Shown piece after piece: positions 42,866 through 51,293 of a DNA stretch of 64,000 nucleotides (position 1 is its first letter; every line of letters begins with the position of its first letter). The stretch covers positions 248,001-312,000 of the forward strand of contig NZ_JBAKBF010000002.1 of NCBI RefSeq assembly GCF_036881715.1. Reading direction: 5' to 3'. The position numbers were made by a program, and so were the translations under genes. Source of the DNA: Pannonibacter anstelovis. GTDB lineage: Bacteria > Pseudomonadota > Alphaproteobacteria > Rhizobiales > Stappiaceae. Below the pieces are notes generated by a model. That model was not told where the DNA came from and ran no database searches. It was given only the letters and a program-made list of their open reading frames with translations.

Positions 42866-44326
42866 ATGAGCCTCGGTGTCCTCCTTCTCATAATCGTCGC
42901 GCTTGCTCTCGCTGGTGCATTCGCGGGCAGAAGCCGCGCGATTGCTCTTACCGGTGGTGACAAGCGGAAGCTGCATTCGCTGCCCGGCCATTATGGTACA
43001 GTCGTGTTTCTCTTTACGGCGGTGCCCGCATTGGTGCTGATGGCGGCCTGGCTGTTCATCTCCCCCGTATTGATCGAGAACGCCGCATCAGGCAGCCTTC
43101 CGGAAGCTTCCTCTGAGAACTCGTCAGACTTGACCCTCGTCATGACTGACGTGCGCAAGATTGCCGGAGGCCTGCAGGTTCTGAGCGAGCGCGGGACGCT
43201 TTCAGAGGCAGACATTGCCCAGATGCGCGGGGATCTCAGCAGTATCCGTAGCCGCATGGCCGACGCTGGCGTCGCTCTTGGCTCTGATGTGCGCGCTGAT
43301 GTCTTCGAGATTGCCAAAACCTACCGGTCCATGACCAACACGTCGCGCATGTTGATGACCATTGCAGTGATCGCAATGGCTGTCGCAGGGCTCGTCTTCT
43401 CGGTCCTCAGGATCAAGCCTGAGTTCCGCGCCCGGAACGTCTCCGAACAGTTCACTCGCTCCATGCTGCTTGCAGCATCTCTGGTCGCTGTTCTCACGAC
43501 CTTCGGTATTGTTTCTTCTCTCGTGTTCGAGACCTATAATTTCTTCCAGATGTACCCGGCGCTTGATTTCTTCTTCGGTACAGTCTGGAACCCGCAGTTC
43601 CGTGGCGGGTCAGAGCTTGGCATTATTCCGCTGCTCTGGGGTACGTTCTATGTCTCGTTGGTAGCACTTCTTTTCGCGGTGCCAGTTGGCCTTTACGCTG
43701 CAATTTACATGTCGGAATATGCATCCAGGCCTGTACGCGGTGTTGCAAAGCCACTGCTCGAATTGCTTGCGGGAATTCCGACCATTGTTTACGGCCTCTT
43801 TGCCCTGATCACTGTCGGGCCTTTCCTGCGTGACTATTTCGCCCAGCCCATGGGCCTCGGCAATTCGTCTTCCTCCGTGCTGACAGCCGGTCTCGTTATG
43901 GGCATCATGCTGATCCCGTTCGTGTCTTCCTTGTCAGACGACATCATCAATGCCGTACCGCAGTCACTGCGTGACGGTGCTTATGGCCTCGGGGCTACAA
44001 GATCCGAGACGATCCGCCAGGTTGTGATGCCTGCGGCATTGCCCGGCATTGTTGGCGCCATCCTGCTGGCCGCGAGCCGCGCAATTGGCGAGACGATGAT
44101 TGTGGTCATGGGAGCAGGCGCAGCTGCCAGACTTGGCCTCAATCCCTTCGAAGCGATGACAACGGTGACAGTGAAAATTGTTAGCCAGTTGACTGGCGAT
44201 ACAGAATTCGCGTCACCGGAAACTCTTGTCGCTTTTGCTCTGGGCATGACACTCTTTGTTTTCACACTTGGACTGAATGTCGTCGCTCTTTACATCGTGC
44301 GCAAATACCGGGAGCAATACGAATGA
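42866..44326 (+). CDS. pstC: Phosphate ABC transporter permease PstC (long alphaproteobacterial form)
   Basis: 486 residues, about 170 longer than E. coli PstC; an N-terminal membrane segment and a periplasmic stretch (DVRKIAGGLQVLSERGTLSEAD) precede the usual permease core. The cytoplasmic EAA-like loop is YGLGATRSETIRQVVMPAAL, which contacts PstB. It overlaps pstA by four bases (ATGA). The extension matches the DUF3708-type N-terminus known from this group. Confidence 0.93.
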   Translation: MSLGVLLLIIVALALAGAFAGRSRAIALTGGDKRKLHSLPGHYGTVVFLFTAVPALVLMAAWLFISPVLIENAASGSLPEASSENSSDLTLVMTDVRKIAGGLQVLSERGTLSEADIAQMRGDLSSIRSRMADAGVALGSDVRADVFEIAKTYRSMTNTSRMLMTIAVIAMAVAGLVFSVLRIKPEFRARNVSEQFTRSMLLAASLVAVLTTFGIVSSLVFETYNFFQMYPALDFFFGTVWNPQFRGGSELGIIPLLWGTFYVSLVALLFAVPVGLYAAIYMSEYASRPVRGVAKPLLELLAGIPTIVYGLFALITVGPFLRDYFAQPMGLGNSSSSVLTAGLVMGIMLIPFVSSLSDDIINAVPQSLRDGAYGLGATRSETIRQVVMPAALPGIVGAILLAASRAIGETMIVVMGAGAAARLGLNPFEAMTTVTVKIVSQLTGDTEFASPETLVAFALGMTLFVFTLGLNVVALYIVRKYREQYE

Positions 44327-45657
44327 CCAGCGTCGATACTGCTTCATTCAAGTCGATTTACAATCCGGACGCGCGAACGAGACGCAGAAACGCCGCTGAG
44401 CGCCGGTTCCGGATGTATGGGATGGCGGCCGTCATAATTGGCCTGTTGTCCCTCGTCATCCTGCTTTCTTCAGTTCTGGCCAGCGGTCTTGCTGCGTTCA
44501 GGCAGACATTCGTGACGATTGACGTGACGCTGGATGCTTCTGTTCTCGACAAGGCCGGCAACAGGGATCTTGAAGACCTGAAGAAGGTCAGCACGGTTGG
44601 CTACGGCAATCTGATCCAGAAGTCTCTGCTGGAGACACTCAAGCGTGATGGCATCGATACGGGTGGCATGTCCGCCAAGGACATCTTTGACCTCGTCTCG
44701 AAGGAGGCGCCCGCCACGCTGCGTAACATGGTGCTTGCAGACCCGCAGCTCGTCGGACAGACCATTTCGTTCAAGGCTTTTGCCAATGGCCGCGTCGACG
44801 GCTATTTCAAGGGCCGTGTGACGATGGAAAGCGCAAAGCTGGACAGCAACATTTCTCCTGAGCAGTTGCAGCTTGCAGACAAAATGCGTGCTTCTGGTTT
44901 GATGAGCGTAGGATTTAACTGGGACTTCTTCTTTGGCCCCGATGCATCAGATCTGCGGCCGGAAGCCGCTGGCCTTGGAATTGCACTCATCGGCTCAACC
45001 TACATGATGCTGATCGTGCTCGTGCTGGCCGTGCCGATTGGTGTTGCCGCCTCGATCTATCTCGAGGAGTTTGCACCGAAAAACTGGTTTACCGATCTGA
45101 TCGAGGTGAACATCTCCAACCTCGCTGCGGTACCGTCCATCGTGTTTGGTATCCTTGGCCTGGCTGTGTTCATCAATTTCGTCGGGTTGCCGCAGTCTGC
45201 CTCACTGGTTGGCGGTCTGGTTCTGACGCTGATGACGATCCCCACGATCATCATCGCTACCCGTGCGGCGCTGCGTGCTGTTCCTCCGAGCATTCGCGAT
45301 GCCGCGCTGGGCGTTGGTGCCTCCAAGATGCAGTCCATCTTCCACCACGTCCTGCCTCTTGCAGCTCCGGGCATTCTCACGGGCACCATTATCGGTCTGG
45401 CTCAGGCTCTTGGCGAAACCGCGCCGCTGCTGCTGATCGGCATGGTGTCATTCGTCCGGAGCTTCCCGGCAGCTCCGCCGGAAGGTTTCTTCGACCCGGC
45501 AGCCGCTCTGCCCGTGCAGGTTTACAACTGGACCCAGCGCGGTGATCCGGCTTTCGTCGAGCGGGCCTCTGGAGCCATCATCGTACTGCTGGTGTTCCTG
45601 ATCGTAATGAACCTGGTTGCCATTGTCCTGCGCCGCCGCTTCGAGCGCCGCTGGTAA
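44323..45657 (+). CDS. pstA: Phosphate ABC transporter permease PstA (long form)
   Basis: 444 residues with an N-terminal cytoplasmic/membrane part and a large periplasmic insertion (about 60-200), as in DUF3333-containing alphaproteobacterial PstA. The core has six helices and the EAA loop ALGVGASKMQSIFHHVLPLA. Translated by coupling to pstC (start within its stop). Pairs with PstC to form the channel. Confidence 0.93.
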   Translation: MTSVDTASFKSIYNPDARTRRRNAAERRFRMYGMAAVIIGLLSLVILLSSVLASGLAAFRQTFVTIDVTLDASVLDKAGNRDLEDLKKVSTVGYGNLIQKSLLETLKRDGIDTGGMSAKDIFDLVSKEAPATLRNMVLADPQLVGQTISFKAFANGRVDGYFKGRVTMESAKLDSNISPEQLQLADKMRASGLMSVGFNWDFFFGPDASDLRPEAAGLGIALIGSTYMMLIVLVLAVPIGVAASIYLEEFAPKNWFTDLIEVNISNLAAVPSIVFGILGLAVFINFVGLPQSASLVGGLVLTLMTIPTIIIATRAALRAVPPSIRDAALGVGASKMQSIFHHVLPLAAPGILTGTIIGLAQALGETAPLLLIGMVSFVRSFPAAPPEGFFDPAAALPVQVYNWTQRGDPAFVERASGAIIVLLVFLIVMNLVAIVLRRRFERRW

Positions 45658-45671
45658 GAAAGGGATTACCG

Positions 45672-46469
45672 ATGAATGTCAGCGCAAATGTGGAGAACGG
45701 CGTGACCCACGCAGAACCCAAGATCGTCGCCCAGAAGGTTCAGGTCTATTATGGCGACAAGCACGCCATCAAAGACGTGGACATCAAGATTCAGCCCCGT
45801 TCCGTGACCGCCTTCATCGGTCCGTCGGGCTGCGGAAAGTCCACCTTCCTGCGCACACTTAACCGCATGAACGACACCATCGACATCTGCCGCGTCGAGG
45901 GTGACATTCTGATCGACGGTGAGAACATCTACGACCCCAAGGTCGACCCGGTGCAGCTGCGCGCCAAGGTCGGCATGGTGTTCCAGAAGCCGAACCCGTT
46001 CCCCAAGTCGATCTACGAGAATGTGGCCTACGGCCCGCGCATTCACGGGCTGACGCGCAACAAGGCGGAGCTCGATGAAGTGGTTTCTGCCTCGCTGCAG
46101 AAGGCAGGTCTGTGGAACGAAGTGAAGGACCGTCTTGATGGTCCGGGTACGGGTCTTTCCGGTGGCCAGCAGCAGCGCCTCTGCATTGCCCGCGCCATCG
46201 CCGTCAGCCCGGAAGTGATCCTCATGGACGAGCCCTGCTCGGCCCTTGATCCGATCGCAACTGCCAAGGTCGAAGAGCTGATCGACGAGCTGCGTGCCAA
46301 CTTCACCATCGTGATCGTGACGCACTCCATGCAGCAGGCTGCCCGTGTATCCCAGCGCACGGCTTTCTTCCATCTCGGCAATCTGGTCGAGGAAGGCGCG
46401 ACGCAGGACATCTTCACCAACCCGCAGGACAAGCGCACGCAGGATTACATCACCGGCCGTTTTGGCTGA
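45672..46469 (+). CDS. pstB: Phosphate ABC transporter ATPase PstB
   Basis: 265 residues. Walker A GPSGCGKST, Q loop MVFQKPNPFPKSIYENV, signature LSGGQQQRLCIARAIA, Walker B VILMDEPCSALDP and switch His in VTHSMQQAARVS. Drives phosphate import. It starts 14 bases after pstA and precedes phoU. Confidence 0.97.
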   Translation: MNVSANVENGVTHAEPKIVAQKVQVYYGDKHAIKDVDIKIQPRSVTAFIGPSGCGKSTFLRTLNRMNDTIDICRVEGDILIDGENIYDPKVDPVQLRAKVGMVFQKPNPFPKSIYENVAYGPRIHGLTRNKAELDEVVSASLQKAGLWNEVKDRLDGPGTGLSGGQQQRLCIARAIAVSPEVILMDEPCSALDPIATAKVEELIDELRANFTIVIVTHSMQQAARVSQRTAFFHLGNLVEEGATQDIFTNPQDKRTQDYITGRFG

Positions 46470-46508
46470 TACTGGATCTTGCGCTCGAGAATTTGAGAGG
46501 AACACGAC

Positions 46509-47219
46509 ATGTCCGAGCATACCGTTAGCTCGTATGACGAGGAACTGCGCGCCCTGGCCGGCCGGGTCGCCGAAATGGGCGGTCTGGCGGAGAAGCTGGT
46601 GAATGATGCAGTCACCGCGCTGCTCACCCATGATCTGGCCAAGGCACAGGCCACGGTTCAGGCCGATGCCAAGCTGGACGAGATGCAGCAGGAGATCGAA
46701 GCGAAATTCATCCGCATCGTCGCTCTGCGCCAGCCGATGGGGCAGGATCTGCGCGAGATCATGGCCGCTGGCCGTATCGCCAACGATCTGGAGCGCGTTG
46801 GAGACCTTGCCAAGAACATCGCCAAGCGTGTCATTGCCATCGACGGTGTCTTCAATTCCAAGAAGGCGGCCTTCGGTGTTGAACACATGTCCGAACTGGC
46901 GCTGGGCCAGCTGAAGTCGGTGCTGGACGCCTACACGGGCCGTGATGCAGAAGCTGCCAAAGCCGTGCGCGAGCGCGACGATGAAGTGGATGCGATCTAC
47001 ACCTCGCTGTTCCGCGAACTGCTGACCTACATGATGGAAGATCCGCGCAAGATCACCCAGTGCGCGCACCTGCTGTTCTGTGCCAAGAACATCGAGCGCA
47101 TTGGTGACCATGCCACCAACATCGCCGAAAATGTCTACTTCATGGTGACAGGGGACCAGCTGCTGGAAGCCCGCCGGAAGATTGACGAGATGGGTATTGC
47201 CGAAAACGAAGGCGCCTGA
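46509..47219 (+). CDS. phoU: Phosphate signalling protein PhoU
   Basis: 236 residues forming two repeats of a three-helix bundle: VSSYDEELRALAGRVAEMG, then IEAKFIRIVALRQPMGQDLR with the metal-binding E/D-x-x-x-D pattern (RIANDLERVGDLAKNIAKR), repeated in the second half (CAKNIERIGDHATNIAENV). Peripheral inner-membrane protein that links Pst to PhoR. AGGAACACGAC precedes the ATG. Confidence 0.95.
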   Translation: MSEHTVSSYDEELRALAGRVAEMGGLAEKLVNDAVTALLTHDLAKAQATVQADAKLDEMQQEIEAKFIRIVALRQPMGQDLREIMAAGRIANDLERVGDLAKNIAKRVIAIDGVFNSKKAAFGVEHMSELALGQLKSVLDAYTGRDAEAAKAVRERDDEVDAIYTSLFRELLTYMMEDPRKITQCAHLLFCAKNIERIGDHATNIAENVYFMVTGDQLLEARRKIDEMGIAENEGA

Positions 47220-47256
47220 TCTGCCTGCCTGCAAGTGACGTCCGGAGCATATTGCC

Positions 47257-47955
47257 ATGCCCAAGGTTCTTATCGTTGAAGACGAAGAGCCACTTAGCCT
47301 TCTGCTGCGCTACAATCTGGAAGCGGAAGGCTACGACGTGGACTCCTGTGACCGGGGAGATGACGCCGAGATCCGGCTGCGGGAAACGCAGCCGGACCTT
47401 CTGCTGCTGGACTGGATGCTGCCGGGACTTTCCGGCATCGAGCTGTGCCGCCGTGTCCGCGCCCGGTCAGAAACCGAACGCCTGCCGATCATCATGCTGA
47501 CGGCACGCGGTGAGGAGGCGGAGCGTATCCGCGGCCTTGCCACCGGCGCCGATGACTACGTGGTGAAACCCTTCTCGATCCCTGAGCTGATGGCCCGCGT
47601 GCGCGCCATCCTGCGCCGGGCCCGGCCGGAAGTGGTGTCCACCATGCTGAGGTCCGGTGACCTGGAGCTCGACAAGGAAACCCACCGCGTCCGCCGCAAT
47701 GGCAAGGAAATCCACCTGGGGCCGACCGAGTTCCGCCTGCTGGAGTTCCTCATGACCTCTCCCGGCCGGGTCTTCTCCCGCGAGCAGCTGCTGGATGGCG
47801 TGTGGGGGCATGATGTCTATGTGGATGAGCGCACCGTCGACGTTCATGTCGGCCGCCTGCGCAAGGCCATCAACAAGGGCAAGGTGAAGGATCCGATCCG
47901 CACCGTTCGCGGTGCCGGCTATGCCTTCAACGACCAGTTCGCCGTGGCGAGCTGA
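47257..47955 (+). CDS. phoB: Phosphate regulon response regulator PhoB
   Basis: 232 residues: receiver domain with the acidic pair in VEDEEPL, phospho-acceptor Asp52 in LLLDWMLPG, Thr in LTARGEEAE and Lys in VVKPFS; then an OmpR-type winged helix (GPTEFRLLEFLM, RTVDVHVGRLRKAI). It binds Pho boxes such as those found upstream of pstS and btaA. Last gene of the cluster; a strong terminator follows. Confidence 0.96.
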   Translation: MPKVLIVEDEEPLSLLLRYNLEAEGYDVDSCDRGDDAEIRLRETQPDLLLLDWMLPGLSGIELCRRVRARSETERLPIIMLTARGEEAERIRGLATGADDYVVKPFSIPELMARVRAILRRARPEVVSTMLRSGDLELDKETHRVRRNGKEIHLGPTEFRLLEFLMTSPGRVFSREQLLDGVWGHDVYVDERTVDVHVGRLRKAINKGKVKDPIRTVRGAGYAFNDQFAVAS

Positions 47956-47980
47956 TCCGCTCTGCTGCAATTAGTCTGGA

Positions 47981-48010
47981 AAGGCCCGCCATCCATGCGG
48001 GCCTTTTGGC
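47981..48010 (+). terminator. Terminator of the phosphate cluster
   Basis: AAGGCCCGC-CATCCAT-GCGGGCCTT is a nine-pair stem with a T-rich tail (TTGGCTTTTGG), 25 bases after the phoB stop. Confidence 0.85.
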
Positions 48011-48082
48011 TTTTGGAAAAGCACGCCACTTTTGCGCCGGCGTTCTAAGCCGCTCAACAAATACCCCGGACTTCCAGGCAGC

Positions 48083-48108
48083 AAAAAAGCCTGCCGCAAC
48101 GGGCAGGC
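48083..48108 (-). terminator. Terminator of gcrA
   Basis: On the minus strand GCCTGCC and GGCAGGC pair over seven bases, with the tail of six T (AAAAAA at 48083-48088 on the plus strand). It follows the gcrA stop by about 50 bases. Confidence 0.85.
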
Positions 48109-48156
48109 TTGATTGGGTGAGGGAGCCGGTGGGGTGCTGGTTGGCCCCCTCGAAAA

Positions 48157-48729
48157 TCAGCCGCGAAGGGCCTTCTTGTCCGGCGCGGCGCGGCGGCGGT
48201 CGTTGACCGGCTGGTAGGCAACACGGCAATGGTGCGTGCAGTAGGGCACGCCCGGCTCGGAATGGCGTCCGCAGAAATAGAAGTCCGGCGAGGACGGATC
48301 ACCGATCGGCCACTTGCAGGTGCGCTCGGTGAGGGTGAGGATCGTCGCGCGCTCCGTGAAAGGTACCAGCTCGGCCAGCGGTGCGGCTTCAACTTCGATG
48401 GCCACATCTTCCTGCGGGGCCATTTTCAGCGCAGTGGCGCCGCGCAGCTGCGGCGTGGCAGCCGAAGGCGTGCGGATGGTAGAAGTTGCCTGCACCGTGG
48501 TCTGCTGCGGCACGGCAGTGGCCGTCACCGGCGCGGTTGCGCTGCGCGGGCGGCGCTGCTTGGCGACTGGTGCAGTAGTCTTCGCCCGGCCTGACAGGCC
48601 CAGGCGGTGCACCTTGCCGATGACAGCGTTGCGCGTGATACCGCCAAGCTCGGCAGCAATCTGGCTCGCGCTCAGACCGTCCGTCCAAAGCTTCTTCAAG
48701 AGATCTACGCGTTCGTCAGTCCAGCTCAT
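48157..48729 (-). CDS. gcrA: GcrA cell-cycle regulator
   Basis: 190 residues from ATG 48729. The N-terminus MSWTDERVDLLKKLW then ASQIAAELGGITRNAVIGKV is the diagnostic GcrA DNA-binding region, which also contacts sigma70; KVHRLGLSGRAK follows. A Pro/Ala/Thr-rich middle precedes a C-terminal zinc-like cluster with Cys/His (CKWPIG, FYFCGRHSEPGVPYCTHH). In Caulobacter GcrA activates genes with CcrM-methylated GANTC sites in the S phase. Confidence 0.95.
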   Translation of the reverse strand: MSWTDERVDLLKKLWTDGLSASQIAAELGGITRNAVIGKVHRLGLSGRAKTTAPVAKQRRPRSATAPVTATAVPQQTTVQATSTIRTPSAATPQLRGATALKMAPQEDVAIEVEAAPLAELVPFTERATILTLTERTCKWPIGDPSSPDFYFCGRHSEPGVPYCTHHCRVAYQPVNDRRRAAPDKKALRG

Positions 48730-48770
48730 CTGTCGCACCCCGTACGTTTGCGGCTGTAGAATTTTACGCA

Positions 48771-48785
48771 TTAACCATGAATTAA
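48771..48785 (-). promoter_or_regulatory. CtrA box in the gcrA promoter
   Basis: TTAA-CCATGAA-TTAA is a perfect TTAA-N7-TTAA, the binding site of CtrA, 42 bases upstream of the gcrA start codon. In Caulobacter CtrA represses gcrA, so a conserved circuit is likely here. Confidence 0.65.
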
Positions 48786-48997
48786 GGCACGCGTGATCCG
48801 CGCCTTAGTGGCCATATCCAGTATGATTTGGTGAACTACAGCACGACATGTCGTATCCGACTGGTTGGACACTACAATGGGCGGCGAAGGCGAGGCAAGT
48901 TGGGGGCAAACATGAACCGGGGACGAAACGACTTTTCCCCAGATAACCGGGGTTGACTTTTACCATCTGCGGTAATGGCGGAAATGCGCCATTTGCA

Positions 48998-49065
48998 TTG
49001 ACACCCATAGGCAAGACCGTTGTATAAACGGTCCTTGTTCGGTGTGCCGCCTGTGAGGGCGGCAC
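48998..49065 (+). promoter_or_regulatory. argD promoter and 5' leader hairpins
   Basis: TTGACA (48998-49003) and TTGTAT (49020-49025) with 16 bases between form a plausible promoter; TATAAA overlaps the latter. Downstream, GTGCCGCC and GGCGGCAC (49044-49065) form an eight-pair hairpin ~90 bases before the argD ATG. A perfect palindrome ACGACATGTCGT sits further upstream at 48843-48854. The rest of the 380-base gap shows no coding frame. Confidence 0.45.
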
Positions 49066-49153
49066 AGTTCGTTTTGAGAACCCGTTGATGGTAGACGCCC
49101 TGGCATGAACCCTATGCGGAAGGCGCGCTTAACTACCTGAAGGAGCAAGGGAA

Positions 49154-50356
49154 ATGACTGCGTCGGCACTTTTCGGCACATACGCACGGGCGGACCTGGA
49201 TTTCGTCCGCGGAGAAGGCGTCTGGCTGGAGACCGCTGACGGGCGACGCTTTCTCGACTGCGGGTCGGGAATCGCGGTGAATGCACTTGGTCATTCCCAT
49301 CCCCATCTCGTCAATGCGCTGAAGGCGCAGGCCGAGAAGCTGTGGCACATTTCCAACCTCTACAAGGTTGCAGGGCAGGAAGAGCTTGGCCAGCGGCTGG
49401 TGGATGCGACCTTTGCGGACCGGGTGTTCTTTTCCAACTCCGGCGCTGAGGCAATGGAAGCCTGCATCAAGACGGCGCGGCGCTATCATTACGTCAATGG
49501 CCGCCCGGAGCGGATAGGCATCATCACCTTTGAAGGCGCTTTCCATGGCCGGACGATTGCCACCATCGCGGCGGGCGGTCAGGCTAAATATATGGAAGGC
49601 TTCGGCCCCAAGGCGCCGGGTTTTGACCAGGTCAAGACCGGCGATCTGGACGCGCTGAAGGCGGCCATCGGCCCCACCACCGCAGCGCTTTGCATCGAGC
49701 CTATTCAGGGTGAGGGCGGCGTGCGCGAGGTGGATGCAGAGTTCTTGCGCAAGCTGCGCGAGATCTGCGATGCCGAAGGCCTGCTGCTGATCTTCGACGA
49801 GATCCAGACCGGCGTTGGCCGTACGGGCAAGCTCTTTGCCCATGAATGGGCGGGGGTCACGCCGGACCTGATGGCTGTTGCCAAGGGTATCGGCGGTGGT
49901 TTCCCCATGGGTGCCTGCCTTGCTACGGAAGCCGCTGCCGCCGGCATGGTTCCCGGCACACATGGCACCACTTTCGGCGGCAACCCGCTGGCCATGGCTG
50001 TGGGCAATGCAGTGCTGGATGTCGTTCTGGAGCCCGGCTTCCTGGAAGAAGTGCAGCGCAAGGGCTTGCTGCTGAAACAGCGGCTGGCCGCCGTCATCGA
50101 CGCTCATCCCAAGGTGTTTGAGGATGTCCGCGGGCGCGGCCTGATGCTTGGTATCAAATGTGCCTGTCCGAATACGGATGTGCTGGCGAAGGTGCGTGCC
50201 AATGGGCTGCTGGCGGTTCCTGCCGGCGACAACGTGCTGCGCATCCTGCCGCCGCTGACGATCACGGATGAGGAAATCGGCGAGGCTGTGGCCCGCATCG
50301 AGGCGGCCGCAGCGGCCGTGGAGGCCGGTCTGGCCAAGGAAGGGGATGGGGTGTGA
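49154..50356 (+). CDS. argD: Acetylornithine aminotransferase
   Basis: 400 residues of class III aminotransferase type: FLDCGSGIAVNALGHSHP, FFSNSGAEAMEACIKTAR, LLIFDEIQTGVGRTGKLFA with the PLP-binding Asp, and AKGIGGGFPMGACLA with the Schiff-base Lys. Makes N-acetylornithine in arginine synthesis. AAGGAGCAAGGG precedes the ATG. First gene of argD-argF-hslO. Confidence 0.95.
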   Translation: MTASALFGTYARADLDFVRGEGVWLETADGRRFLDCGSGIAVNALGHSHPHLVNALKAQAEKLWHISNLYKVAGQEELGQRLVDATFADRVFFSNSGAEAMEACIKTARRYHYVNGRPERIGIITFEGAFHGRTIATIAAGGQAKYMEGFGPKAPGFDQVKTGDLDALKAAIGPTTAALCIEPIQGEGGVREVDAEFLRKLREICDAEGLLLIFDEIQTGVGRTGKLFAHEWAGVTPDLMAVAKGIGGGFPMGACLATEAAAAGMVPGTHGTTFGGNPLAMAVGNAVLDVVLEPGFLEEVQRKGLLLKQRLAAVIDAHPKVFEDVRGRGLMLGIKCACPNTDVLAKVRANGLLAVPAGDNVLRILPPLTITDEEIGEAVARIEAAAAAVEAGLAKEGDGV

Positions 50357-50358
50357 AC

Positions 50359-51282
50359 ATGTCTGCGAATGGGCGTCATTTCCTCGATCTGACGCAGTTT
50401 GACGGTGAGGAACTGCGCGGAATTCTGGCCCTCGGGCGCAAGCTGAAGGCAGAGCGCAACGGTGTCCGCCGTGGTGAAGGCCCGCTGGCCGGCAAGGTGC
50501 TGGCGATGATCTTCGAGCAGCCCTCCACCCGCACCCGTATTTCCTTTGATGTGGGCATGCGTGAACTTGGCGGTGAAACGCTGATGCTGACCGGTGCGGA
50601 AATGCAGCTGGGCCGGGGCGAGACCATCGCCGACACCGCCCGGGTGCTGTCCCGCTTCGTTGATGCCATCATGATCCGCATCCTCAATCACGATGACCTG
50701 ACCGAGCTGGCGGAAAATGCCACCGTTCCGGTCATCAATGGCCTGACCAAACGTTCGCATCCGTGCCAGATCATGGCCGATCTGATGACCTTTGAAGAGC
50801 ATCGCGGCTCCATCAAGGGCAAGTCGGTGGCCTGGACCGGCGACAGCAACAATGTGCTGGCCTCCTGGGTGCATGCTGCTCCGCGCATGGACTTCGAGCT
50901 GCGCATCGCGACGCCGCCGGAACTGGCCCCGCCGCCCGCGCTCATTGAAGCTGCACGCGCGGAAGGCGCCTCGATCATCGTCACCGATGATCCCTTCGCC
51001 GCCGTGAAGGGCACCGATTGCGTCATCACCGACTGCTGGGTTTCCATGGGGGATGATGACGAGGCGACCCGTCACAACCTGCTGAGCCCTTATCAGGTCA
51101 ACAAGCGGCTGATGGCGGAAGCCCATGCGGATGCCCTGTTCATGCACTGCCTGCCGGCCCATCGCGGCGAGGAAGTGACGTCGGACGTGATGGACGGACC
51201 CAATTCTGTGGTCTTTGACGAGGCCGAAAACCGGCTGCATGCCCAGAAGGGCATTCTGGCCTGGTGCTTCAACGGCCTTTGA
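50359..51282 (+). CDS. argF: Ornithine carbamoyltransferase
   Basis: 307 residues. Carbamoyl phosphate site STRTRISFD, HPCQIMADL-type motif, LTKRSHPCQ, VAWTGDSNNVLASW, and ornithine/catalytic HCLPAHRG. Converts ornithine to citrulline. The start is ATG 50359, three bases after the argD stop; a GTG at 50353 overlapping that stop is an equally possible coupled start. Confidence 0.95.
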   Translation: MSANGRHFLDLTQFDGEELRGILALGRKLKAERNGVRRGEGPLAGKVLAMIFEQPSTRTRISFDVGMRELGGETLMLTGAEMQLGRGETIADTARVLSRFVDAIMIRILNHDDLTELAENATVPVINGLTKRSHPCQIMADLMTFEEHRGSIKGKSVAWTGDSNNVLASWVHAAPRMDFELRIATPPELAPPPALIEAARAEGASIIVTDDPFAAVKGTDCVITDCWVSMGDDDEATRHNLLSPYQVNKRLMAEAHADALFMHCLPAHRGEEVTSDVMDGPNSVVFDEAENRLHAQKGILAWCFNGL

Positions 51283-51293
51283 GGACGTAAAAC

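Noticed and set aside
45666..47264. A 532-codon minus-strand frame across pstB and phoU
   Set aside because: Covers two certain genes on the opposite strand; no domain of its own.
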